Below, in pieces: positions 26,726 to 35,530 of a stretch of 54,123 nt of DNA; the stretch's first letter is position 1, and each line of letters opens with the position of its first letter. The notes under the pieces were generated by a model. That model was not told where the DNA came from. It ran no database searches and worked only from the letters and a program-made list of their open reading frames with translations. The position numbers and the translations under genes are program-made. The stretch is from contig JAGTQE010000009.1 in NCBI GenBank assembly GCA_018396635.1, positions 1-54,123 on the forward strand, read 5' to 3'. The stretch comes from Candidatus Bathyarchaeota archaeon (GTDB taxonomy: Archaea > Thermoproteota > Bathyarchaeia > Bathyarchaeales > DTEX01).

Positions 26726-27115
26726 TCACCCCTTATCCCCATATGATTTAACAATTAAATCCTTTAGGCTTAGGACAGGCTCGCTTGTCGGCTCAACCCT
26801 AACCCTAAAGCCTTTAAGGGGCGGCATACCCGTTCCACCCGTCTCAGATGGTAGAATAGCGTTCACCCATGGGCCGAATGGGATGAATATTATGCCCTGA
26901 TCCCTTATCCTCCTTGAGCGTCTAACCTTAACGACGACGGAGCCGACATCAGTCATAATTTTAATGTTGTCGCCATCTTTGAGGTTAAGCCTTTTCATGT
27001 CTTCCGGGTGCATCTCACATAGGGTGACGCTTGCCATATACTTATCAGTTATCTTGGCGTGCTCCTTAGTGCATCCCTGCTCAATTGACCGGCCAGTTAT
27101 CAACGTGAACTCCAT
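26726..27115 (-). CDS. fwdD: Formylmethanofuran dehydrogenase subunit D
   Basis: The 129-residue protein is the molybdopterin-dinucleotide-binding subunit partnering FwdB. Diagnostic sequence is LITGRSIEQGCTKEH, DGDNIKIMTDVGSVVVKV and the closing PWVNAILPSETGGTGMPPLKGF. The ATG at 27115 is preceded by TTGGGGAGAA. A TATA-like TTTATAAATG lies near 27165-27175, divergent from the ftr promoter. It is the first gene of the fwdDB transcript. Confidence 0.94.
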   Translation of the reverse strand: MEFTLITGRSIEQGCTKEHAKITDKYMASVTLCEMHPEDMKRLNLKDGDNIKIMTDVGSVVVKVRRSRRIRDQGIIFIPFGPWVNAILPSETGGTGMPPLKGFRVRVEPTSEPVLSLKDLIVKSYGDKG

Positions 27116-27294
27116 TTCTCCCCAACCTTCGCTTGAAGATAGACTATTTTATTGCTCTAAACTTTCATTTATAAATATGCTCCCCATATTAGATGTCGCA
27201 TTTAGTATTGATGGGCGGCAGTAATCTTTAAGGAGAAATAAGATAAGATGTGATGAGTAAGATTAGAATTAAAGTACGCGGAGAGTGATATGGT

Positions 27295-28203
27295 TTGGCA
27301 ATATTCAATTACGGTAAAGTTGAGATTGAGGATACATTTGCAGAAATGTTCAGTATGTGGGTGGGCAGAGTTCTAATAACGGCTGAGAATGAGAAGTGGG
27401 CTAGGGTTGCTGCCGAAGTTGCAACCGGCTTCGCCTCCTCTATAATCGGCTCGCCGGCAGAGGCTGGGATAGAGAGACTAGTATCAGCCAACGAGACACC
27501 AGACGGTAGGGTTGGAGCCTTAATACAGATCTATCATCGCACACGGAGCGATTTAAAGAGGCAGATGGTGGCACGCATAGGTCAGTGCGTTATGACGTGC
27601 CCGACTACGGCAGCCTTCAATGCCCTAGAAGGTACGCTTAGAAAGGTTAAGGTTGGCAGGAGCCTGCGCTTCTTCGGCGACGGCTTCCAAAGGCGTGATG
27701 AAATTTATGGCAGAAAGGTTTGGCGTATACCGGTCATGGAGGGCGAGTTCATCGTTGAGGATAGCTTTGGCGTTAAGAGGGGCATTGCCGGAGGAAACTT
27801 TCTCATAATGGCTAGGGATTTAAAGTCCGGCTTAGCCGCCGCTGAAGCCGCCGTCAACGCTATATATAAGAATGTTAGGGGAGTTATACTTCCATTTCCT
27901 GGGGGGATATGCCGCTCCGGATCGAAGGTTGGCTCACTGAAGTATAAGATCCCCGCATCAACAAACCACCTATACTGCCCAACGCTTAGGGATACCCAAC
28001 CCGACAGCAAGGTTCCTAAGGAAGCGAACACAATTTATGAGATCGTCATAAATGGCCTTGGTTTAAGCGAGGTTAAGATGGCTATGGCTGAGGGAATAAA
28101 GGCGGCGGCTGAGGTTCCAGGAGTCGTCAGAATATCAGCCGGAAACTATGGCGGTAAGCTAGGCCAATATAACGTTTATCTAAGGGATCTGCTGAAAGAA
28201 TAG
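27295..28203 (+). CDS. ftr: Formylmethanofuran:tetrahydromethanopterin formyltransferase
   Basis: The 302-residue enzyme moves the formyl group from formylmethanofuran to tetrahydromethanopterin, the second step of the archaeal C1 branch. Recognisable blocks are IEDTFAEMFSMWVGRVLITA, ATGFASSIIGSPAEAGIE, RIGQCVMTCPTTAAF, LPFPGGICRSGSKVGS and SAGNYGGKLGQY. Length matches the homotetrameric family enzyme. The start is TTG at 27295 behind GGAGAGTGA; no ATG lies in frame near it. It is divergent from fwdDB, sharing a 179-base intergenic region, so regulation may be common. Confidence 0.95.
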   Translation: MAIFNYGKVEIEDTFAEMFSMWVGRVLITAENEKWARVAAEVATGFASSIIGSPAEAGIERLVSANETPDGRVGALIQIYHRTRSDLKRQMVARIGQCVMTCPTTAAFNALEGTLRKVKVGRSLRFFGDGFQRRDEIYGRKVWRIPVMEGEFIVEDSFGVKRGIAGGNFLIMARDLKSGLAAAEAAVNAIYKNVRGVILPFPGGICRSGSKVGSLKYKIPASTNHLYCPTLRDTQPDSKVPKEANTIYEIVINGLGLSEVKMAMAEGIKAAAEVPGVVRISAGNYGGKLGQYNVYLRDLLKE

Positions 28204-28216
28204 CGCTAAAGCCGCC

Positions 28217-28927
28217 TTACACCTCCTCTTTCATCCTCCTGCGGACGGCTGGATTTGTATCGGCAAGCTTTTTCAACATTGATTCAAAGCTCTCGTCTGG
28301 CGGCAGCTCCACCTCAATGAATAGCCCCGTCCTCCCAACATTATCACGCCTCAACAACGTACGAACCCTATTCAAAACAGTTTCAACAGATATCTTAAGA
28401 ATCTTTGCAACCTTATCTTCTTGACCAATTATGCTGCTCTCAATATGCCCATTTTCAATCGGCTCAATCAACATTAGCCGTTTATCAACCCCTGGAACCC
28501 TAACACCCCTCTTAAGCATATCCAGTGTGGCTTCGCCGCTGAACTGGTAAAATTCCCTCTCAACATTCCTCATCTTCGATAGCGGGAATGATACACACAT
28601 ATTCTCGTCAACCTCAATATAGCCCTTAATAGCATAATGTGGTGTGGCTTGGGTTAGAACGCGCCTATTTATGGGAAAGCCGCTCATCCTTAGGGCATTC
28701 TCGATAATGAATGAGGGGCATATTTCCGGTATGAATATATCTATGTCGCTTTTAGGCGAGACATCCCCCCTAGCTATGCTCCCATGCACAATGCATGGAA
28801 TATTTGCCCTCTCAAGCACCTCCATAACCCTCATAGCCTTAGCCCTCAACTCAGATAGAAGCCTCCAATGCTCTGCGCTATAAAAAACCTCAATCCTCTC
28901 GGCGCGCATCACAGGCTTTTTAGCCAA
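28217..28927 (-). CDS. Archaeal nucleotidyltransferase-domain protein (COG1665-like)
   Basis: The 236-residue protein has a minimal nucleotidyltransferase fold. HGSIARGDVSPKSDIDIFI (about 48-66) gives the GS and DxD motif for nucleotide and metal binding. The C-terminal half contains an HTH-like stretch (GQEDKVAKILKISVETVLNRVRTLLRR) and ends in a basic tail. Substrate is unknown; related archaeal proteins are unassigned. The start is TTG at 28927, close to the start predicted by an AATATTAT box near 28960. ATG at 28909 is an alternative. Confidence 0.8.
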   Translation of the reverse strand: MAKKPVMRAERIEVFYSAEHWRLLSELRAKAMRVMEVLERANIPCIVHGSIARGDVSPKSDIDIFIPEICPSFIIENALRMSGFPINRRVLTQATPHYAIKGYIEVDENMCVSFPLSKMRNVEREFYQFSGEATLDMLKRGVRVPGVDKRLMLIEPIENGHIESSIIGQEDKVAKILKISVETVLNRVRTLLRRDNVGRTGLFIEVELPPDESFESMLKKLADTNPAVRRRMKEEV

Positions 28928-28988
28928 TTAGCAGACCCCGCCACCCATATCTTCCATAATATTCCTAGCTGACAAAAATGTTGCGCCC

Positions 28989-29241
28989 TATGGATTTAAT
29001 AGGGTAAAAGTAAAAGTGTGGAATGTTGAGAGCCCGGAAAATATTAGGGAGGTTACTCTTCTGGCTGATACGAGCGCTATTTATACGGTTTTACCAGAAT
29101 CTCTCCTCAAATCTCTGGGCATTAAAGTATTGGAAGGAGAAGGTTAGGCTGGCTAATAATCAGGTTCTTGAGAAAGAGATAGGCATAGGAGTCAACAATA
29201 TAAGAAATGCATTCTATAACGGTCTTGAGTATGGCGGATGA
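28989..29241 (+). pseudogene. Frameshifted retropepsin-like aspartic protease
   Basis: Frame 28989-29147 encodes GFNRVKVKVWNVESP, then EVTLLADTSAIYTVLPESLL and KSLGIKVLE. The DTSA-x-YTVLP block is the active-site region of archaeal clan AA (retropepsin-like) aspartic proteases, usually DTGA. The frame ends at TAG 29145-29147. The next expected family block (RLANNQVLEKEIGIGV) continues in a neighbouring frame from about 29140 and stops at 29239-29241. The expected initiator before GFNRV reads TAT, with an ATG one base out of frame (28990). The C-terminal part of the family domain is missing. A disrupted start, an internal frameshift and a short end all indicate decay. Confidence 0.7.
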
Positions 29242-29306
29242 AAGGGGAAATGCCCCTCCATCTTCTAGTAATCTCCATGTTGAAAGAGGCTAGAAGCGCT
29301 TTCTCA

Positions 29307-30560
29307 TCATCTCTCAAGATATTTTCTTAACATCCTCCTATAGATTGCCACTCCTATTGCTAGGACTGCGAGCGCCGCTGAGGTGGCTCCAATAATATGG
29401 TGGGCGACTTCCGTTAGTCCAGCCTCAAAAACAATCACTTTTCTTATGGCATCCACAGCCCATGTCGCCGGACTATAATCGGCTAATATGCGCATCCATT
29501 CTGGAAACCACTCCCTCGGAAACCATATGCCCGTCAGAAAAGCCAGCATTAAACCTAGAGATGTGCTTAGGCTCGAGGCGCCCCTAACGCTCTTCACCAT
29601 TAATGACAATATGGACCCGGTTCCAAGAGTCAATAAAGCGAGGACTAAAAGCATTATCGGCGCTATCCAATGCTCTATGCGGAGTGGGCTCCAATAGATT
29701 TTTGCCCCGCAAACAAACACGCCGAAAGCAACTATAACTGCTGATATAATCGAGAGGGATAGAATGCCGAACAAAATCTTTCCAAATATCAATTCAAATG
29801 GGGTGATCGGCGACGCCAGTATTTTATGTAAGCAGCCTTTCTGCCTCTCCTCTAGGAGGGCTGTTGAGCCTATGTTTAATCCGCTATAAAGCATAGTCAT
29901 TCCTATAGCTCCAATAGTATACCAGCCTATCCAAGCCTCCCTAGAAATGAGGGCTTCAGGCAAAACTTCTGTGAATGTTGTATTTATTGGTCTCGCCAGA
30001 CCCCTTAAGAACCCCTTAACAATATCTGGGTCAACGTACTCTTCTGGAATAAACTTCATCGCCCAAGCAATCTTCTCCTCAGAAACTACTCTATTAAACT
30101 CCTCTATGAATCTCTCTAACATATAGCGGTTAATCTGGGCTGACTGCATACTCTTCATGCCCACATAAATCTCTAAGCTGGTCTGGCTGAAAGTTATGTT
30201 CTCGCCGAAATTCTCCGGTATTATAATGCCGGCGTCGATTCTCCCCTTCTTAATATCTTCAAGCAAAAGATCCTCGCTCTCATAGGTTTTCACATTAAAG
30301 AGCTTAACACCCTTATATTCAGCTTCCTTCAAAGCCCTGACGAGAATTAAACCACTGAATGGTGAGCTCGAGGATACGTCACGATTAATTATGCCGATAT
30401 TCATCGTTTTAGGCTGGTCCGCTCCGGGAGTAATGAATATATAGGCTGTTAGAAGCAGCCATATAAGCGGCCAGGCTATCATCCAGAAGACAGCAACCTT
30501 ATCCCTAAAGGTCTCCTTAAGATCCTTCACTACAAACGCTTTAATAACGCTAGCCTTCAA
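29307..30560 (-). CDS. ABC-2 type exporter permease
   Basis: The 417-residue protein has the ABC-2 layout. One N-terminal membrane helix (VAVFWMIAWPLIWLLLTAYIF) precedes a large extracytoplasmic domain (about 50-220) and five or so C-terminal helices, with GLNIGSTALLEERQKGCLHKILASPITPFELI between them. With the ATPase encoded upstream it forms a NatAB/drug-type exporter; the substrate is unknown. The TTG start at 30560 overlaps the ATPase end by 11 bases, behind GGAGG, indicating coupling. Confidence 0.92.
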   Translation of the reverse strand: MKASVIKAFVVKDLKETFRDKVAVFWMIAWPLIWLLLTAYIFITPGADQPKTMNIGIINRDVSSSSPFSGLILVRALKEAEYKGVKLFNVKTYESEDLLLEDIKKGRIDAGIIIPENFGENITFSQTSLEIYVGMKSMQSAQINRYMLERFIEEFNRVVSEEKIAWAMKFIPEEYVDPDIVKGFLRGLARPINTTFTEVLPEALISREAWIGWYTIGAIGMTMLYSGLNIGSTALLEERQKGCLHKILASPITPFELIFGKILFGILSLSIISAVIVAFGVFVCGAKIYWSPLRIEHWIAPIMLLVLALLTLGTGSILSLMVKSVRGASSLSTSLGLMLAFLTGIWFPREWFPEWMRILADYSPATWAVDAIRKVIVFEAGLTEVAHHIIGATSAALAVLAIGVAIYRRMLRKYLER

Positions 30561-31497
30561 CCTCCATAATCCTCCTACCAGTCAACCTCAAGAAGACATC
30601 CTCAAGCGTAGGCTTAACAACCCTTAAAGAAGCGATTTTAACCCCGGCCTTAAAGAGGTTGAGGGATATTTGAGGCAAAAGGATATCCGGATCCTCAGAG
30701 TATACTCTTATAGACCCATTAATTGCAACGATATCTTTTGGCTCAAGGTATCTGCCCAGCTCCTCTCTAGCCCTATGTTGCTCATTTGGGTTGAAGAACT
30801 CAATGCTTATCACGGATTTAGGGGCATAATTCCTCTTCAAATCCTCAATTTTTCCCTCAGCTATTATCTTACCGGAATCCATGATCCCCACCCTATCAGA
30901 TAAAGCCTCAGCCTCATCCATGTAATGTGTTGAGATTAATATTGCCCTATCTGAACCCTTAATCTCACTTAGCAGTCGCCAGACCTCTCTCCTTATCTGC
31001 GGGTCCATACCGGTTGTCGGCTCATCTAATATGAGCAGGCTCGGCTCATTCATCAATGCAGCGGCAAGATTCAACCTCTTCCTCATTCCGCCAGAATAGA
31101 TCTTCACGGGCTTATTTGCATACTCCTCTAACCCAACTTTCTTTATTAGCTCCCTGGCCCTTTCCAGCGCCCTCCTCCCGGTTATACCATATAGGCTGGA
31201 ATAAAATATTAAGTTCTCTAAACCGGTTAAATCATCATATAGGGCGGGGTTTTGAGGGCAATAATTAATCTTAGACCTAACATCCGAATCCCTTATTTCG
31301 CCACCAAGCACCTCAATAGTTCCCTCATCAGGCTCAATCACGCCAACAATCATGGAGATTAGTGTTGATTTTCCAGCACCATTCGGTCCAAGAAGCCCAT
31401 AAATCTCGCCAAACCCAACATTAAAGCTAACTCTATTCACTGCAATCTTATCGCCGAATCTCTTTGTGAGCCCGCTTACTTTAACGGCTATCACCAT
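30550..31497 (-). CDS. ABC-2 exporter ATPase
   Basis: The 315-residue ATPase has Walker A GPNGAGKST, signature YSGGMRKRLNLAAAL, Walker B LLILDEPTTGMD, and the switch histidine in ISTHYMDEAEALSDR. The DrrA/NatA-type C-terminal extension ends RVVKPTLEDVFLRLTGR. It drives the neighbouring ABC-2 permease. I use the ATG at 31497; a TTG at 31500 precedes it by one codon. It is the first gene of a two-gene transcript. Confidence 0.95.
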   Translation of the reverse strand: MVIAVKVSGLTKRFGDKIAVNRVSFNVGFGEIYGLLGPNGAGKSTLISMIVGVIEPDEGTIEVLGGEIRDSDVRSKINYCPQNPALYDDLTGLENLIFYSSLYGITGRRALERARELIKKVGLEEYANKPVKIYSGGMRKRLNLAAALMNEPSLLILDEPTTGMDPQIRREVWRLLSEIKGSDRAILISTHYMDEAEALSDRVGIMDSGKIIAEGKIEDLKRNYAPKSVISIEFFNPNEQHRAREELGRYLEPKDIVAINGSIRVYSEDPDILLPQISLNLFKAGVKIASLRVVKPTLEDVFLRLTGRRIMEVEG

Positions 31498-31640
31498 CAA
31501 ATATTCCAGCCTTAACGTTAATAATGTGCCTAAGAGGTGACTTTAAAGTACATGTGAAGAATGCTTATATCGCTCATATAATTTTTATGATCTTAAATGG
31601 AGTTAAAGAGAAATCGTAGCGTCTGAGGAGTAGACTTCAT

Positions 31641-32765
31641 TTGAGAGAGGAACTCTTCTTTACTCTCTCCATTCTAGCTTTCTGGTTAGCGGTTTATGCT
31701 TTAAGTAGGATTTTGCCCCTAAATAGGTATGGTGTGGAGGTTAAACCCCTCCTCCTAAAATATAATTCTAAGGGATTTAAGAGTCTCCTTTACAAGTTCT
31801 CCAGCCGATGGAGGAGAGCATGGACATTCTTCTCCTACGTAAGCATATTACTGGGCTTTGGGCTGATGCTTTTCGCCATAACATTTCTCTTAGGCAATCT
31901 TATCGAGTTTCTTCTTCCAGGCGGGGAAGGAGCAGCTATAACACCAATTATACCCGGATTAACGCTCAGCCTGTATTGGCTTCCATACTTTTTGATTGCA
32001 GTTATTGTGGCAGTTTTGACCCATGAGAGTGCGCATGGAATAGTAGCCTTAATGGAAAGGATAGATGTGAAGTCCGCTGGGATACTTGTACTCGGAATAT
32101 TTCCCGGAGGCTTTGTTGAGGTTGACGAAGACGAGATAGATGCTTTGCCACGAAGATCCCGGATGAAGATCTTCTCCGCTGGCTCTTCATCTAATCTAAT
32201 CTTCGGGTTACTGGCTCTCCTCCTAATCTCAACAATATTTGCATCAAATCCATCGGGCATGATTGTTGTTAATGTCCTAGAGGATGGGCCGCTCCATCGG
32301 GCTGGCATAGGTAGATGGGATGTAATATACGCCCTAAATAACACGAGGATATGTGGCTACAGCGACCTCGCAAACTTCATGTCTAGGGTTAAGCCCGGCG
32401 ATAGGCTGATCGTTTCGACTAGTAGAGGGGACTTCACAATAGTGTCCGCTAGAAACCCCGAGGATGAAAATAAAGCTATAATAGGTATACTTCCACCGTA
32501 TCTGCCATATCACCAGAACCTACTTGGGCTTGACCCCTTCTGGGGCCTTCAAGTCCATCTCACGCTCACATGGCTCTTTGTAGTCTCCATTAGCGTGGCG
32601 ATATTCAATATGCTGCCAATACCCATGTTCGATGGCGACAGATTCCTCCAATGCCTGATGGATAGGGTTGCCGAGAGGTTCCGAAATCCCCTAAAAAGGT
32701 TCTTTAATATCCTCTCCATATTTCTGATAGCCGCCAACATAATATTAAGCCTTAGGATATTTTAG
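31641..32765 (+). CDS. Site-2 protease family membrane metalloprotease (M50)
   Basis: The 374-residue protein has several membrane helices, the zinc-binding HESAHG in VAVLTHESAHGIVA, and the second zinc ligand in NMLPIPMFDGDRF. A single PDZ-like domain lies between (VVNVLEDGPLHRAGIGRWDVIYALNN). Such proteases cut substrates within the membrane, often releasing transcription factors; the target here is unknown. The start is TTG at 31641, following GAGGAG about 10 bases upstream. The thiolase gene follows after about 30 bases, probably on the same transcript. Confidence 0.92.
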   Translation: MREELFFTLSILAFWLAVYALSRILPLNRYGVEVKPLLLKYNSKGFKSLLYKFSSRWRRAWTFFSYVSILLGFGLMLFAITFLLGNLIEFLLPGGEGAAITPIIPGLTLSLYWLPYFLIAVIVAVLTHESAHGIVALMERIDVKSAGILVLGIFPGGFVEVDEDEIDALPRRSRMKIFSAGSSSNLIFGLLALLLISTIFASNPSGMIVVNVLEDGPLHRAGIGRWDVIYALNNTRICGYSDLANFMSRVKPGDRLIVSTSRGDFTIVSARNPEDENKAIIGILPPYLPYHQNLLGLDPFWGLQVHLTLTWLFVVSISVAIFNMLPIPMFDGDRFLQCLMDRVAERFRNPLKRFFNILSIFLIAANIILSLRIF

Positions 32766-32794
32766 GAGTATTGAGCGTCTGCAAAGGGAATAGC

Positions 32795-33736
32795 ATGACA
32801 AGCGTTATGTGCACGGTGTGCGGCGTTAGGGAGGCCTTCTATCTTAGGAGCTACTCTGGGGAGAAGCTATGCGCAAAGTGTTTTCTTGAGTCTATTGAGG
32901 ATAGGGTTAGGGCGACTATATCAAAATATAGCATGTTCAAGTTTAATGATAGGATAGCTGTCGCAGTCTCAGGTGGGAAAGATAGCTTAAGCCTGCTTCA
33001 TATACTTGCGAGGATCGAAAGAGACTTTCCATTAGCATCGCTCTGCGCAATAACTGTGGATGAGGGTATAGCTGGCTATAGGGACGAGGCTATAGAGATA
33101 GCCTCAGAAAATTGTAGGGAGCTTAGAGTTGAACACTTCATCATATCGTTTAAGGAGCTTTATGGATTCACTCTAGACGAGATTGTTGAGAGGCTAAAGG
33201 CGTCTAAGAGCGGGATGACTCCATGCTCTTACTGCGGTGTTCTTAGGAGGAAAGCCTTGAATGTGCTTGCGATGAAGGTTGGCGCAACGAAGATTGCTAC
33301 AGCCCACAACCTAGACGATGAAATCCAAACATTCATGCTTAACATAATACATGGGGACATCCTCAGAATACCGAGAACCAGCCCAACATTCGATGAGGAG
33401 GAGCCCGGCCTAGTTCCCAGAGTTAAACCCCTATGCGAGATCCTGGAGAAAGAAGTTACCTTATACGCGTATCTGAAGGGCATAAGATTCCAAGAGAACC
33501 CATGCCCCTACGCAGGCGAAGCATTGAGAAACGACATAAGGAACACGCTAAATAGGCTTGAGGAGAAACATCCGGGAACAAAGTACAAGATTTATAGGTC
33601 GGCTGAGAAGGTTAGGGAGGCTATGAGGGACAAGGTTCCAAGAATCACCTTAAAGAAGTGCCAGTTATGCGGTGAGCCAACCGTGGGCGATATTTGCCGA
33701 GCATGCAGTCTGCTTAAGAACATAAAAATGCTTTAG
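32795..33736 (+). CDS. TtuA/Ncs6-type tRNA thiolation enzyme, copy 1
   Basis: The roughly 313-residue ATP pyrophosphatase of the TIGR00269 group adenylates a tRNA uridine for sulfur transfer. It has an N-terminal zinc finger (CTVCG and CAKC), PP-loop VSGGKDSLSLL, central CSYCGVLRR, HNLDDEIQT, a further cysteine in NPCPYAG, and a C-terminal zinc finger (CQLCG and CRAC). The central CxxC plus the later cysteine are the usual 4Fe-4S ligands. I take the ATG at 32795 because it is followed directly by the zinc finger; TTG at 32771 would add eight residues. A paralogue lies at 44787. Its stop is next to the 3' end of the SRP RNA on the other strand. Confidence 0.9.
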   Translation: MTSVMCTVCGVREAFYLRSYSGEKLCAKCFLESIEDRVRATISKYSMFKFNDRIAVAVSGGKDSLSLLHILARIERDFPLASLCAITVDEGIAGYRDEAIEIASENCRELRVEHFIISFKELYGFTLDEIVERLKASKSGMTPCSYCGVLRRKALNVLAMKVGATKIATAHNLDDEIQTFMLNIIHGDILRIPRTSPTFDEEEPGLVPRVKPLCEILEKEVTLYAYLKGIRFQENPCPYAGEALRNDIRNTLNRLEEKHPGTKYKIYRSAEKVREAMRDKVPRITLKKCQLCGEPTVGDICRACSLLKNIKML

Positions 33737-33737
33737 C

Positions 33738-34073
33738 GGACGGTGGGTCACTGAAGCTCGGCGTGCAGAATCTGCGGGCCCAAGCCAGCCCGCCGCTCGT
33801 ACCCGCACCCCTCTGAGCGCCGCACGTCCGGGCTTAGGTTGCTCCCTCCCGGGCCTGGCCAGGTTCACCCGGCAAACGCGGTTACACCCCTCCTACGAGG
33901 GGTGCTCCGCGACCGCCAGCCCCAGAGGACAGGTAATCATAGCTTAGGACTGGTTGGGGCCGCAGCCTTACACGCCTCACTTCAGCTCTCGGCCCGCCGT
34001 ATAGGGGGTTTGCGGTCGAGGCCCGTGAGGCCTCTCAGGGGACCCCTAGCCCCCCGCCTAAGACCCACCGTCC
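33738..34073 (-). ncRNA. Signal recognition particle (7S) RNA
   Basis: On the minus strand the 336-nt RNA starts GGACGGTGGGT and ends ACCCACCGTCC, forming the archaeal helix 1 that joins both ends. The SRP54-binding helix 8 core is at 33837-33860 (CCAGGCCCGGGAGGGAGCAA). Helix 6, the SRP19 site, is at 33885-33904: CACCCCTC and GAGGGGTG around the tetraloop GUAG. The region is far more GC-rich than its surroundings, as expected for a stable RNA in a thermophile. It has a TATA box at the right distance and a T-rich sequence after the 3' end. Short open frames overlapping it are not genes. Confidence 0.96.
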
Positions 34074-34095
34074 AATTAAACCTAATTAATTCATG

Positions 34096-34105
34096 TATTA
34101 ATAAA
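34096..34105 (-). promoter_or_regulatory. TATA box of the SRP RNA gene
   Basis: TTTATTAATA on the minus strand is centred 27 bases before the first G of the RNA at 34073, the standard archaeal spacing. It lies in the 49-base AT-rich gap after the phosphoglycerate mutase stop. Confidence 0.7.
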
Positions 34106-34122
34106 TGCTTCCCCAAGGGTAT

Positions 34123-35409
34123 TTAAGGTCTCCCCACCATCTCCATTAGGATGGGCATTAGCATCGTTCCCTTCTCTAAGATTCCTAGGCTGCCTCTCCT
34201 ACAATCTCTTTCAGAGAACCTCTCTATTCCATCGCTCTTTACTCCGCCACCGGAGATTAGTAGTGGGACTGGGTCGTCGCTGTGAGCCTTAAGCTTGCAT
34301 GGCGTTGAGTGATCGGCTGTTACACATATTATGCTTCTGTCCAGGTTTATTCTTGGGACAACTTCCCCAAAGAAGTATTTGTCAATCATAGATATAGTCT
34401 CAGATTTACGCATAAAGTCCCCGTCATGCCCAGGCTCATCCGGGCCCTTAATATGTATGTAGAAGCAGTCGAATTCATCTAATACGCTGAGCAGTTTCTC
34501 AGCCCTAAATATGCAGTCACGTATTAGATCCCCTGAGGGCGGTGGAATCTCTACAAGGTGCATGCCGGCCAATCTAGCAATCCCCCTCTCAACTGGCATA
34601 TCTGCCAAGCATGCAAACCTAACGCCATACTTCTCATTTATGTTAAAGAACTTGGGCAGGGAGTCGCCGGCGTCACGTGTCAAAATCAGGTTGGCCTTCA
34701 ATTTACCCGAGGCCTCACGCCTCTTATTCACTTCATGCCCATCCAAGATAATGTGGCTCTTCCAGACGAACTCATTAACAAGCGCCGCTGAGATCCTAGC
34801 GGACTCGCTATCCTCTAGGGGCACGCAGTCCTCGAGAACCATGCGAAAGCCCGTCCTCACAACGCCTAGGCCTGAGATCCTCTCGTAGGCCGGATCAGTA
34901 TTAGATATTTTGCCGGATAAGGGTATGCCTCTACTCCTTATAACTAAGACGCCCCTATGACCTATGGTATTCTTGAACTCAAACTCAGCCGGGTAAGATT
35001 CGAGTTTAATGAGCCTGTTCACCGCCTCAGCCAGCTTGGAAGCCTCCTCAGTTGTTAGGTTTCTTCCAGCCCTCCGATCAATTATCTGCCTACCCTCACC
35101 CAGCGTTGCAAAATTACACCTCAGCGCTAAGTCGCCGTCCCTGAAATCTAAACCAGAGCCGTAGGCTTCAATCGGCCCTCTACCCACATGATACTTATAT
35201 GGGTCGTAACCCAAAATTGATATTACCGCCACATCGCTCTCCGGAGCAACACCCCTCCCAACAGTATACATGAGGCCAAGTTTCCCCTCGCTTGCCAGCA
35301 GATCCATGTTTGGTGTTTCAGCATACTCCAGCGGCGTCTTATTGTCCAGCTCCTCTATCGGTAGATCCCCCATCCCATCAATAACCACATATATCAGCTT
35401 CTTCAGCAC
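34123..35409 (-). CDS. apgM: 2,3-bisphosphoglycerate-independent phosphoglycerate mutase, archaeal type
   Basis: The 428-residue enzyme interconverts 3- and 2-phosphoglycerate. It belongs to the alkaline phosphatase superfamily ApgM group. It has IYVVIDGMGDLPIEEL (metal-binding Asp), APESDVAVISILGYDP with the catalytic serine, GRGPIEAYGSGLDF, and metal-binding HIKGPDEPGHDGD and VTADHSTPC. Length is typical. The ATG at 35409 gives the complete first strand. Glycolysis/gluconeogenesis also includes pfkA in this window. Confidence 0.95.
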   Translation of the reverse strand: MLKKLIYVVIDGMGDLPIEELDNKTPLEYAETPNMDLLASEGKLGLMYTVGRGVAPESDVAVISILGYDPYKYHVGRGPIEAYGSGLDFRDGDLALRCNFATLGEGRQIIDRRAGRNLTTEEASKLAEAVNRLIKLESYPAEFEFKNTIGHRGVLVIRSRGIPLSGKISNTDPAYERISGLGVVRTGFRMVLEDCVPLEDSESARISAALVNEFVWKSHIILDGHEVNKRREASGKLKANLILTRDAGDSLPKFFNINEKYGVRFACLADMPVERGIARLAGMHLVEIPPPSGDLIRDCIFRAEKLLSVLDEFDCFYIHIKGPDEPGHDGDFMRKSETISMIDKYFFGEVVPRINLDRSIICVTADHSTPCKLKAHSDDPVPLLISGGGVKSDGIERFSERDCRRGSLGILEKGTMLMPILMEMVGRP

Positions 35410-35530
35410 CTAATTTCACCCCAAACATGAATCTACCTACTGAAAGATTGTTGCGGCTATTAAAGTTTTTAAGATTTAACTGCATCCTTTTAAATGCCGG
35501 AAAGATGATTGTCGGGGGCGCGGATAGTCA

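Noticed and set aside
33665-34126. Open frames of 67 and 95 codons across the GC-rich block
   Set aside because: They overlap the SRP RNA, whose terminal helix and helix 6 and 8 motifs explain the sequence and its composition.
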